64,000 bases of DNA from CBDIHP01 sp965279195 (GTDB lineage: Bacteria; Planctomycetota; Planctomycetia; Isosphaerales; Isosphaeraceae): assembly GCA_965279195.1 (NCBI GenBank), contig CBDIHP010000026.1, positions 1 through 64,000 on the forward strand, read 5' to 3'. The position numbers and the translations under genes are program-made. The notes beneath the pieces are model-generated. The model saw only the letters and a program-made list of their open reading frames with translations, was not told where the DNA came from and searched no databases. Positions within the stretch are counted from its first letter, which is position 1. The number at the start of each line of letters is the position of its first letter. This document shows positions 26,235 to 34,155 of the stretch, one piece after another.

Positions 26235-28067
26235 GTGAAACGACCCGGCGTGCAATGGCGAACCTATGCCCTGGCCGTCCTGGTCTTCGCGGTCGGATAC
26301 GGGCTCAACAGCGTCGACGCCGTCCGGCGGGCCCCGGGCGTGCAGACCGCCCTGATCTTCTTCACCGTGCTGGTCCCCGCCTGGCGGGGGGGCTTCGGCC
26401 CGGCGCTGCTGTCCAGCGTCCTGATCGGATTCGTCACCCTCTACCCCAACTTCGAGCCCCAGGACCTTGCCCGCGTCGCCCTGATGATCCCCATCGGCGC
26501 GTCGGTGGGGGTCCTGGCCGAGCGGCAGATCCGGGCCCGGCGGCATGAGGCCGAGAGCCGACGCGCCCTCAGCGCCGTGCTCGACAGCATCGGCGAGGGG
26601 GTCATCGCCACCGACGAGGAGGGGCTCGTCACCTTCGCCAACCCCGTCGCCTGCACCCTGACCGGCTGGGACGCCCCGGCCCTGCTCGGCCGCCCGATCC
26701 GCGAGGTCGCCCGGCTGGTCGACGCCCCCGGCGGCACGCCCATCCCCTGCCCCATCTCCCAGGTCCTCGGGAGCGGCGAACCCGTCGGATCCGCCGGCTC
26801 CCCCTGGCTCGTCGGCCTCCAGGGGCGCGAGAAGCCCGTGCAGGCCGGGGCCCGGCCGATCCGGGACGGCGAGCGGCTCAGGGGGGCCGTCCTGGTCATC
26901 CGCGACGACACCCTCCGGCGCGAGGCCGAGCGGCGGCTCCGCGACGACGCCCGCCGCAAGGACGACTTCATCGCCATGCTCGCCCACGAGCTGCGCAACC
27001 CCCTTGGCACCATCCGCCTCGCCGTCGAGATGCTCTGCACCGACCATCCGGGCGCCGACCACGACTGGGCGATGACGGTCCTCCAGCGCCAGGTGGGCCA
27101 GCTCGGCCGGATCCTCGACGACCTGCTCGACGTCGCCCGGATCGCCCGGGGCCGCGTCGCCCTCAGGAAGGAGCGGCTCGACGCCGACGCCGCCCTCGCC
27201 CGGGCGTCCGAATCGGTCCGGCCCCGGTTCAACGAGCGGGGCCACCGCCTCGACGTCCAGTACGGCGACGGCGCCAAGCCGATCCTCGCCGACCCCGTCC
27301 GGCTCGAACAGGTGCTCGTCAACCTCCTGGTCAACGCCTGCAAATACACCCCGCCGGGCGGACATATCCGCATCCGTTCCTCGCGCGAGGGTGACCTCGC
27401 GGTCATCCGCGTGGAGGACGACGGCATGGGCATCCGCCCCGAGATGCTGCCGACCGTCTTCGAGCCCTTCGCGCAGGCGGATCGCTCGCTGGACCGCTCC
27501 GAGGGGGGCCTCGGCATCGGCCTGAGCGTCGTCCGCGGGCTCGTGCGGCACCACGGCGGCGACGTCACCGCCGAGAGCCCCGGCCCGGGGCTCGGCAGCA
27601 CCTTCACCGTCCGCCTGCCGCTCGCCCCCGACGCCCCGAAAACGACCGACGACGTCGCGCCGACGGCCGCCGCCTCGGCCCCCTCGCCGGGCGATCCCCC
27701 ATCGCACAGGGGCAAGGTGCTCATCATCGACGACAACGTCGACCTGGCCGCCAGCCTCGCCCGGCTGCTCGCGAGGGCCGGCTACGACACGGCCACCGCC
27801 CACGACGGCCCCGAGGGGCTCGACGCCGCCGGCCGGTTCGACCCCGACGCCATCCTGCTCGACATCGGCCTGCCCGGCCTCAGCGGCTACGACGTGGCCA
27901 GGAACCTCCGCGCCACCGAGCGGTTCCGCAACACCCGCCTCATCGCCATCTCCGGCTACGGCTCCGAGCGAGACCGGATCGCATCGAAGGACGCCGGATT
28001 CAACCACCACCTGCTCAAGCCCATCGAACTGCCCGACGTCCTCGAACTGCTCGATCCGCCGGCCTGA
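26235..28067 (+). CDS. Hybrid histidine kinase (DUF4118-like membrane domain, PAS, HisKA, HATPase, receiver)
   Basis: A 610-residue hybrid sensor kinase. Residues 1-95 contain three or four hydrophobic segments resembling the DUF4118/KdpD-type membrane domain. Then come a PAS domain (about 110-220, LDSIGEGVIATDEEGLVTFAN), the HisKA box with the phosphoaccepting His in MLAHELRNPLGTIR, the HATPase N box VNLLVNACKYTPPGG with VEDDGMGI and GGLGIGLSVVRGL, and a C-terminal receiver with DD in VLIIDDNVDL and the acceptor Asp in AILLDIGLPGLSGYD. The ligand is unknown, and no response regulator with a DNA-binding domain is adjacent, so the output probably passes through a phosphotransfer protein elsewhere (inference). 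Confidence 0.93.
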   Translation: MKRPGVQWRTYALAVLVFAVGYGLNSVDAVRRAPGVQTALIFFTVLVPAWRGGFGPALLSSVLIGFVTLYPNFEPQDLARVALMIPIGASVGVLAERQIRARRHEAESRRALSAVLDSIGEGVIATDEEGLVTFANPVACTLTGWDAPALLGRPIREVARLVDAPGGTPIPCPISQVLGSGEPVGSAGSPWLVGLQGREKPVQAGARPIRDGERLRGAVLVIRDDTLRREAERRLRDDARRKDDFIAMLAHELRNPLGTIRLAVEMLCTDHPGADHDWAMTVLQRQVGQLGRILDDLLDVARIARGRVALRKERLDADAALARASESVRPRFNERGHRLDVQYGDGAKPILADPVRLEQVLVNLLVNACKYTPPGGHIRIRSSREGDLAVIRVEDDGMGIRPEMLPTVFEPFAQADRSLDRSEGGLGIGLSVVRGLVRHHGGDVTAESPGPGLGSTFTVRLPLAPDAPKTTDDVAPTAAASAPSPGDPPSHRGKVLIIDDNVDLAASLARLLARAGYDTATAHDGPEGLDAAGRFDPDAILLDIGLPGLSGYDVARNLRATERFRNTRLIAISGYGSERDRIASKDAGFNHHLLKPIELPDVLELLDPPA

Positions 28068-28090
28068 CGCGGCAACGCGCCAGGCCGGCG
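28057..28090. terminator. Bidirectional hairpin between convergent genes
   Basis: The arms CGCCGGCCTG (28057-28066) and CAGGCCGGCG (28081-28090) pair perfectly over 10 bp. The hairpin lies between the histidine kinase stop and the end of the minus-strand secreted paralogue, so it can serve both. Confidence 0.6.
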
Positions 28091-28099
28091 ATCATCCGT

Positions 28100-29845
28100 C
28101 TACTTGTTCCGCCTGTGCGCGGCCAGCCGCGCGGCGATCCGCGCCTGGATGGCGGCCTTCCTCGCCGCCAGGGCCTGGGTCTTCGCCAGCCACTTCGCCT
28201 TCTGGGCGGCCGCGCGGGCGGCGGCGGGGGTCAGCTTCACCGGGGTCGAGGCCGGGGTCGCCGTCGCCGTCACGGTCGGGTTGGTTGTCGTGGTCGCGAC
28301 CGTCGTGGGCAGGCTGGGGGTGTCGACCTTCGTCTGGAGCGTGATCGTCGGGGTCGTCGACGCGGCGGTGGTGGATGTCGATGTCGAGGTGCTCGATGTC
28401 GAGGTGCTGGACGTCGATGCGGTCGAGGTCGCGTCGGGGGTCGTGACGGCCCCCTGGAGCATCAGGACGCGGCCGTCGGGCAGGAGCGTCACCGAGCTGC
28501 CGGGCGCGGTCGAGGTCGGATCCACGCTCGTATATTTGGTCGCATCATAGGGTGCCGTGACCGAGCCCGTGGGCTTGCCGTCGGCGCCGTAGGCCCGCAC
28601 GACCTGCGTGCCCGTCTTGAGCGGGTCCCCCTGGATGGCCGCCGTGGCGAAGTCGCCCGAGGCGTTGACCTCCAGGCTGGTCGGGACCTCCGTCTTGGTC
28701 GGCGCGGCCTTGCCCGTGAGAGGCTTGCCGTTCACCGTCGTGACCACGCCGGAGGCACCCGCCTGCGAAGAGACGACATTCTGACCGATGTTCACGCCCA
28801 GGGCATTGTAGCGCCTGGCGACCAGGTCCACGGTCGTGCCAGTCGAATCGACGTATCCGAAGGCGAATGTGCCCGAGGGGTCCACCGCCAGCGAGCTGAT
28901 CGTAACCGAGCCCACGCCGTCGGGGCCGTTCGAGGTCAGGACCTCGGGGGTCCCCAGCGTCCGGCCGCTGATGTCGAACCGCCCGACCACCACGGCCGCC
29001 GGCGTGGCCGTCGCGGAGCCCGTGGTCGTGGCGAGGTCGCCGCCCGTCGTCGTGGTCGTCGTGGTCGTGGTCGTGGTCGTCGCGCCGGGACTTGCTGTCG
29101 TGCTGGCATTCGCATCCGTGGTCGCGGGCGCGGGCGAGCGGCTCCAGGCGGCGACGAACCGGCCGGAGTCGTCCAGGCCGACGGCGGACACCTTGTAGGT
29201 GGTCGTCGCCTGCGAGGCGTCCAGCGTGATCGGGTCGGAGAGGATGCTCGTGGCGACCCGGTAGCTCCGCGCCACCGGGGACTGCAAGGCCCCGCTGACC
29301 TGCGTGTAGGCCACCACGAAGTCGCCCGAGCTGGCCAGCGAGACGGCGGGGACCGCGTCGGCCGTGGTACTGCCCAGGGTCAGGTCGGGCGAGACGGCCA
29401 GGCCCGTCGGCGAGAACAGCTGCGCGTGGACCTCGGCCACCGACGACCCGGCCCCGGCCAGCGAACCGGTCGAGGTCTGGACCGTCCAGGCGATGACCGC
29501 CATGCCGCCGGCGTTGGTCGCGCCGATGGCGGGGATCGTCGACGAGCCGGTCGTGGCGACCTGGATCTCGTTGCCCAGGGGCACGCCCGAGAGGTCATAC
29601 CGCCGGGCGATGATCGTCCGCGTCCCGGCCGTCGAGGTCGCGCTCGCGGTCGTCAGCGTCTGGCCGTTGCCGGAGTAGGTCAGGCCGGGCAGGGCGTTCT
29701 CGGCGATCGGCGGGCCCGCCGCGCCGAAGGTCGATAGCACGACGCGGGCCTCCATCTCCCACCCCAGCACCGTGGGGCGGACCGCCCTCGACCGCCGCTC
29801 GGCATCCCCTCGACCCAACCGCGACCAGGAGGGAAACACTCGCAT
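28100..29845 (-). CDS. Large secreted beta-rich protein with LEPR-xLL-like N-terminus, tandem paralogue 1
   Basis: A 581-residue protein with a basic N-terminus followed by LGWEMEARVVLSTF, which resembles the LEPR-xLL export-related motif found in many planctomycete surface proteins. The body consists of repeated strand-like units (DLTLGS, SLASSGDFVVAYTQVSG, SAVGLDDSGRFVAAWSRS, SLAVDPSGTFAFGYVDS), probably a propeller or similar beta fold. Two Thr/Ser-rich linkers are present, one a run of Thr encoded by imperfect GTCGTG repeats near 29045-29085. The C-terminus is basic and Ala-rich (AARAAAQKAKWLAKTQALAA). It is paralogous to the gene at 30075-31637. Function unknown. Confidence 0.78.
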   Translation of the reverse strand: MRVFPSWSRLGRGDAERRSRAVRPTVLGWEMEARVVLSTFGAAGPPIAENALPGLTYSGNGQTLTTASATSTAGTRTIIARRYDLSGVPLGNEIQVATTGSSTIPAIGATNAGGMAVIAWTVQTSTGSLAGAGSSVAEVHAQLFSPTGLAVSPDLTLGSTTADAVPAVSLASSGDFVVAYTQVSGALQSPVARSYRVATSILSDPITLDASQATTTYKVSAVGLDDSGRFVAAWSRSPAPATTDANASTTASPGATTTTTTTTTTTTGGDLATTTGSATATPAAVVVGRFDISGRTLGTPEVLTSNGPDGVGSVTISSLAVDPSGTFAFGYVDSTGTTVDLVARRYNALGVNIGQNVVSSQAGASGVVTTVNGKPLTGKAAPTKTEVPTSLEVNASGDFATAAIQGDPLKTGTQVVRAYGADGKPTGSVTAPYDATKYTSVDPTSTAPGSSVTLLPDGRVLMLQGAVTTPDATSTASTSSTSTSSTSTSTSTTAASTTPTITLQTKVDTPSLPTTVATTTTNPTVTATATPASTPVKLTPAAARAAAQKAKWLAKTQALAARKAAIQARIAARLAAHRRNK

Positions 29846-30074
29846 CGTCGGGCATCCTTCCGCCGGACCTCGGACTCGGGGAGGCCAACGGGCCTCTCCC
29901 CATCAACCAGACATCGGCCGCGCCCGCCCGCCTCCTCGACCAAATCCGCAAATTCGGCCCAGGCCGCACAATACGAGCAGGAGGCAGGGTCGGGCGCGGA
30001 CACGGCCGTCGGGCCCGCGTCAACCCCACCGACGGGGGCGGATGACACGTCTTCCCACTCCGACGGCCGGGCGA
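29846..30074. other. Spacer between the two secreted paralogues
   Basis: About 230 bases forming the leader and promoter region of paralogue 1. Several short blocks (GATGC followed by a GGGGAG hairpin, CAGACATCGGCCGC, GCACAATACGA) recur in the same order upstream of paralogue 2, so the regulatory region was duplicated with the gene. Confidence 0.55.
29878..29901 (-). promoter_or_regulatory. Conserved leader hairpin of secreted paralogue 1
   Basis: On the minus strand GGGGAGAGGCC-CGTT-GGCCTCCCC forms a stable stem with one bulge about 33 bases before the start codon. A close counterpart sits at the same place before paralogue 2. Function unknown, possibly translational or mRNA-stability control. 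Confidence 0.55.
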
Positions 30075-31637
30075 TCACTTGTGCCACTTATGGGCGGCGT
30101 GCCGCGCGGCGTGCCGGGCCTGGGCCGCGGCCTTCTTCGCCGCCTGGGCCTGGGCCTTCGCCAGGGGATTCGCCTTCGGGGCCGCGGCCTTCGCGGGGGC
30201 CGTCGTCCTGGCTGGTTTGCTCGGGGTGAGGCTCGGGCTCTCCGCGCGGACGTTGAGCGAGATCGTGCCCTCGTATCCGGTCGTGCCGTCGTAGCCGAGG
30301 GCCGGCGACAGCGGCACCGAGCGTTCGCCCTGGAGCAGCAACACGCGGCCGTCGGGCAGCAGCGACATCGACTGGCCGACCTCCAGCGACGACGGGTCGA
30401 TCGACACCTCCTTGAGGCCGACGTAGGTCGCGGTGAGCGAGCCCTTCGGCGTGCCGTCGACGCCATAGGCCCGGATCACCTGGGTCGCCCCCTTGAGCGG
30501 GTCCCCCTGGATCGCCGAGGTCGCGAAGCCGCCCGAGGCGTTCACCTTCAGCGTCACGGGGATTTCGGTCCGCGCCGGTGCCAGCTTGCCGGTGAGCGGC
30601 TTGCCGTTCAGCGTCGTGGTCAGCCCCCCGACCCCGACCCGCGAGACGAGGACATTCTGGCCCGCGGGAGCCCCCTGGGCGTCGAAACGCCTCGCCACCA
30701 GGGTGGTATCCAGCCCACTCGCGTCCCGGTATCCATAGGCGAAGGCGCCGGAGGGGTCGACCGCCAGCGACGTCAGTTCAACGACGTTCGCCGCATCGAC
30801 CTTCGAGGTCACCAGTTCGGGCGTCCCCAGCGCGTGACCCGCGGTGTCGAACCGCCCGATGTACAAACCGCCCGGCGTCGCCGACGACGCACCCCCGTCC
30901 GGGGACGTCGGGTCGAACGAGCCCGATCGAGTCCAGGCGGCGACGAACCGGCCGGAGTCGTCCAGGCCGACGGCAGACACCTCGTAGGTCACCGTGTTCC
31001 GCGCGGCGTCGAACGGGAGCGGGTCCGACAACTGGCTCGTGGCCGCCCGATAACCCCGGGCCACCGGGGCCTGCACATCCCCGGCGATCTGGGTATAGGC
31101 CACGACGAAGTCTCCCGAGCCGTCGATCGCGACGACGGGTCCGCCACTCAACGTGGTCTTGCCCAGCGTCAGGTCGGGCGAGAGGGCGAGGCCCGTCGAC
31201 GAGAAGAGCTGCGCGTGGACCTCGGCGGCGTTCGGCATGGGCATGCCGGGCGTCGCCGAGATCGGCGGCGGGATGATCCAGGCCAGGACGGTCTGCCCGC
31301 CCGCGTTGGCCGCGCCCATCACCGGCGTCGTCGAGACGCCTGAGGTGGCGACCTGCATCGCGCCGCCCAGCGGGGTGCCCCCGAGGTCATACCGGCGGGC
31401 GGCGATCGTCCGCGTTCCGTCGGCGGAGGTCGTGCTGGTGGTCACCAGGGTCTGGCCCGCCCCGGCATAGGTCAGGGCCGGCATCGACGCCGCCTCGACC
31501 GGCGGCCCGTCGGAGACGACGGCCGAGAGGACGACGCGGGATTCCAATTCCCAACCCAGCGAAGTCGGCCGCCATGCCCGCGACCGCCGCGCTACGCCAC
31601 CGGAAACCGACCGCGAACGGGGGGGAAACTCTCGCAT
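30075..31637 (-). CDS. Large secreted beta-rich protein with LEPR-xLL-like N-terminus, tandem paralogue 2
   Basis: A 520-residue protein collinear with the product of 28100-29845. ATG 31637 is preferred over an upstream GTG at 31655 because both paralogues then start with MR-x-FP and share the same AAGGATGC sequence just before the start. The motif LGWELESRVVLSAV is LEPR-xLL-like. The same repeat units follow (DLTLGK, AIDGSGDFVVAYTQIAGDVQ, SAVGLDDSGRFVAAWTRS, SLAVDPSGAFAYGYRDA), as does the basic Ala-rich tail (AKAQAQAAKKAAAQARHAA). The Thr/Ser linkers of paralogue 1 are much reduced. Probably located at the cell surface; function unknown. Confidence 0.78.
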   Translation of the reverse strand: MREFPPRSRSVSGGVARRSRAWRPTSLGWELESRVVLSAVVSDGPPVEAASMPALTYAGAGQTLVTTSTTSADGTRTIAARRYDLGGTPLGGAMQVATSGVSTTPVMGAANAGGQTVLAWIIPPPISATPGMPMPNAAEVHAQLFSSTGLALSPDLTLGKTTLSGGPVVAIDGSGDFVVAYTQIAGDVQAPVARGYRAATSQLSDPLPFDAARNTVTYEVSAVGLDDSGRFVAAWTRSGSFDPTSPDGGASSATPGGLYIGRFDTAGHALGTPELVTSKVDAANVVELTSLAVDPSGAFAYGYRDASGLDTTLVARRFDAQGAPAGQNVLVSRVGVGGLTTTLNGKPLTGKLAPARTEIPVTLKVNASGGFATSAIQGDPLKGATQVIRAYGVDGTPKGSLTATYVGLKEVSIDPSSLEVGQSMSLLPDGRVLLLQGERSVPLSPALGYDGTTGYEGTISLNVRAESPSLTPSKPARTTAPAKAAAPKANPLAKAQAQAAKKAAAQARHAARHAAHKWHK

Positions 31638-31670
31638 CGTCCGTGCATCCTTCACGCCTGACTTCGTCCC

Positions 31671-31695
31671 GGGGGAGGCATCCGGGCCTCTCCCC
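31671..31695 (-). promoter_or_regulatory. Conserved leader hairpin of secreted paralogue 2
   Basis: The minus strand reads GGGGAGAGGC-CCGGAT-GCCTCCCCC. It is the positional and sequence counterpart of the hairpin at 29878-29901, again about 33 bases upstream of the start codon. Confidence 0.55.
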
Positions 31696-32174
31696 AGCGA
31701 TCAGACATCGGCCGCCACGATCCCACTCTTCAGCCGAACCTGTGAATCCTGCTCAATCCGCACAATACGAAAACCCAGAATAGCCTTGCATGAGTCCTCG
31801 CTGATCCCCACCATGATTTAGACGCAAACCCTTGTGAAACAATCCGTTGACCGCGATTTTCGGCCTCCCCGGCAGGGCCCGGCCAGACGACCTGGATACG
31901 CCCCCTGGTCACTCGCGGCCGAGCCTGCAACCCATGGGCGAAGATTACATTTTCACATACCAACCAATACAAACAATGACGTTGAATGAGCCGGCCGATT
32001 CATCCGACAGGTCTCCCGATAAGCAGCCTTGCCCGGTCCCCGAGGGTTTCGAGGACCGGACGGGCCGGAGCTTGCGGGGGCCCCGCTCATGCCGGAAGAT
32101 CGGAGGCGATACGGCCCGCCCCGCCCGGACAGCTTGAGGCGTCGGTGGCCGGGTGCCCCGGGAGGTCTCAGGCG
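31696..32174. other. Divergent intergenic region
   Basis: About 480 bases between the minus-strand secreted paralogue 2 and the plus-strand pectate-lyase-like gene. It is richer in A and T than its surroundings, particularly 31740-31860 and 31940-31985, which suits promoters on both sides. I could not settle individual hexamers and see no RNA gene. Confidence 0.35.
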
Positions 32175-34067
32175 ATGATCCGGATCCGGTCGGGCTCCCT
32201 TGCGTGGGTGGCCGTCTGCGCCCTGAATGCCTGCGGGGGGCTTGCGGCCGGGGCGCCACCCGAACTTCCTGCGGCCGGCCGCCCGGCCTATCCGATCGTC
32301 CCGGGGGTCGTGGACGTGACTCGTCCGCCCTACGGCGCGCGGGGCGACGGCGTCTCGGACGACACGGCGGCACTCCAGCGGGCCTTCGACGAGAACGTCG
32401 GCCGGCACCGGGCGATCTACCTCCCGGCCGGCACGTACCTCGTGAGCCGATCGCTCGCCTGGCCCAAGCGGCATGCGGGGCGGGAGAACTGGGGGCACAC
32501 CCTGTTGCGGGGCCAGGGGGCGTCGCGGACCTCGATCCGGCTCAGGGACGGCACGTTCCCCGACCCCGCGCGGCCCGGGGCGATCCTCCGCTGCGGCGGC
32601 TTCGGGTCCGCCGACTGGTTCCACAACTACGTCGAGGACCTGACCTTCGACGCGGGGGCACGGAACCCCGGCGCGGTGGGGCTGGAGTTCTACTCGAACA
32701 ACTCGGGCGCCGTCCGAGGTTGCCGGTTCACGGCCCGGCCGGGCAGCGGGGCGATCGGCCTCGACCTGGGCCACGCCGACATGAACGGCCCGCTGCTCGT
32801 GAGACGCTGCGAGGTCGAGGGCTTCGCGACCGGCATCCGCACCGGGCACGCGGTCAACGGGCAGACCTTCGAGCACATCCACCTGGCCGGGCAGACGCGC
32901 AACGGGTTCGAGAACGAAGGCCAGACGGTGAGCATCCGCGGGCTCTCGTTCTCCGGGGAGGTCCCGGCGCTGAAGACCTACGGCACCGCCTGCCTGGTCG
33001 AGGCGAGGCTGCGCGGCGGGCCCGGGGCGCGGGAGCTGCCGGCGATCGTCAACTACAACAACGGGCGGGTCTTCCTCCGCGACGTCGACGCGACCGGCTT
33101 CGGCCGGGCCCTGGCCGACGTCCGGACGCCCGACTCCTCCGCGGCGTTCCGCGTCCGGGGCCCGGACCGCCCCGGCAGCCTCGGGCCGTCGATCCGCGAG
33201 TATGGCTCCGGGCCCGCCACCAGCCCGTTCCCCTCGGCCGGCGGGTCCCCCCGGCTGCCCGTCTCGGAGACGCCCGACCCGCCGGACGACCCGCCCTCCG
33301 CCTGGGCCGTTGTCGACGCCTTCGGCGCCGACCCTTCCGCGACGAGGGACTCCTCGACCGCCTTCCAGAAGGCGGTCGATTCCGGGGCGACCACCGTCTT
33401 CCTCCCGGGCGAGCACTACCGGCTGGACACCACGGTGATCCTCCGTGGCCAGGTCCGGCGCGTCCTGGGTGTGGGAGGCATGATCAATTATGGGCGCAAG
33501 GATCGATCCGATCTGAGGGTCGCGGATGGGGCGTCGCCGGTCCTGACGCTGGAGCACCTGGCGCACGTCGGCGGCGGACTGGAGCTGGACTCGAGCCGGA
33601 CGGTGGTGCTGCGGAGCTTGGCCGACTGCGACCTCTCGGCGACGCGTCGCGCCGAGGGGGGGGAGCTCTTCCTGGAGGATGTCGTGACGCACGGGCTGTC
33701 GCTCCGGGGGCATCGCGTCTGGGCCCGGCAGCTCAACATCGAGAACGAGGGGACGCACCTCCGCAACGACGGCGGCCGGCTCTGGATCCTCGGCTACAAG
33801 ACGGAGCGCGGCGGCACCCTACTGGAGACGTTGCGGGGGGGCCGCAGCGAGGTCCTCGGCGGCTTCAGCTACACCACGACCGCCGGCAAGCTCGGGCCGA
33901 TGTTCGTCAACGAGGACTCGGGCATATTCGCCTTCTTCGGCGAGGTTTGCTTCAACGGCGACCCCTTCGCCACGCTGATCCGGGAGACCCGGGCGGGTCA
34001 GACACGGCAGGTCGGGCGGGGCCAGGGATCGACCACGCCCTACGCGGGATTCGCGCCCGCGAGATAG
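32175..34067 (+). CDS. Secreted right-handed beta-helix protein, pectate-lyase superfamily
   Basis: A 630-residue protein with a signal peptide that may be a lipoprotein type (WVAVCALNACGGLAAGAP). It has two copies of the Pectate_lyase_3/GH28-related entry motif: DVTRPPYGARGDGVSDDTAA with IYLPAGTYLVS, and AVVDAFGADPSATRDSSTAF with TTVFLPGEHYRL. The rest fits short parallel beta-helix coils. No catalytic residues could be assigned, so polysaccharide binding or cleavage is inference. ATG 32175 follows GGAGG by nine bases. The gene ends 25 bases before the target duplication of the IS66 element. Confidence 0.82.
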   Translation: MIRIRSGSLAWVAVCALNACGGLAAGAPPELPAAGRPAYPIVPGVVDVTRPPYGARGDGVSDDTAALQRAFDENVGRHRAIYLPAGTYLVSRSLAWPKRHAGRENWGHTLLRGQGASRTSIRLRDGTFPDPARPGAILRCGGFGSADWFHNYVEDLTFDAGARNPGAVGLEFYSNNSGAVRGCRFTARPGSGAIGLDLGHADMNGPLLVRRCEVEGFATGIRTGHAVNGQTFEHIHLAGQTRNGFENEGQTVSIRGLSFSGEVPALKTYGTACLVEARLRGGPGARELPAIVNYNNGRVFLRDVDATGFGRALADVRTPDSSAAFRVRGPDRPGSLGPSIREYGSGPATSPFPSAGGSPRLPVSETPDPPDDPPSAWAVVDAFGADPSATRDSSTAFQKAVDSGATTVFLPGEHYRLDTTVILRGQVRRVLGVGGMINYGRKDRSDLRVADGASPVLTLEHLAHVGGGLELDSSRTVVLRSLADCDLSATRRAEGGELFLEDVVTHGLSLRGHRVWARQLNIENEGTHLRNDGGRLWILGYKTERGGTLLETLRGGRSEVLGGFSYTTTAGKLGPMFVNEDSGIFAFFGEVCFNGDPFATLIRETRAGQTRQVGRGQGSTTPYAGFAPAR

Positions 34068-34092
34068 GCCGGGGAGACCGCCGACGGCCATG

Positions 34093-34100
34093 GATCCCCG
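34093..34100. repeat. Left target-site duplication of the IS66 element
   Basis: GATCCCCG, immediately outside the left inverted repeat. It is identical to the 8 bases after the right inverted repeat (36359-36366). Eight-base duplications are the rule for the IS66 family. Confidence 0.9.
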
Positions 34101-34114
34101 GTAGCCGTTCACGG
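34101..34114. repeat. Left terminal inverted repeat of the IS66 element
   Basis: GTAGCCGTTCACGG matches the right end (36345-36358, read on the other strand) at 13 of 14 bases. The GTA beginning agrees with the IS66 family. Confidence 0.88.
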
Positions 34115-34120
34115 CCTGAG

Positions 34121-34149
34121 TTGCTTGCTCAAGGCTGCCTGATTATAAC
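34121..34149 (+). promoter_or_regulatory. Transposase promoter inside the left end of the IS
   Basis: TTGCTT at 34121-34126 and TATAAC at 34144-34149 are separated by the ideal 17 bases. The transposase ATG lies only 6 bases after the -10 box, so the transcript probably starts at or next to the start codon and may be leaderless. Confidence 0.6.
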
Positions 34150-34155
34150 AGCCGC

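Noticed and set aside
29040..29090. GTCGTG microsatellite as a possible CRISPR or phase-variation tract
   Set aside because: The repeats are imperfect, in frame, and encode a Thr linker. Slippage by whole codons would change linker length but not switch the gene off. No CRISPR spacing exists.
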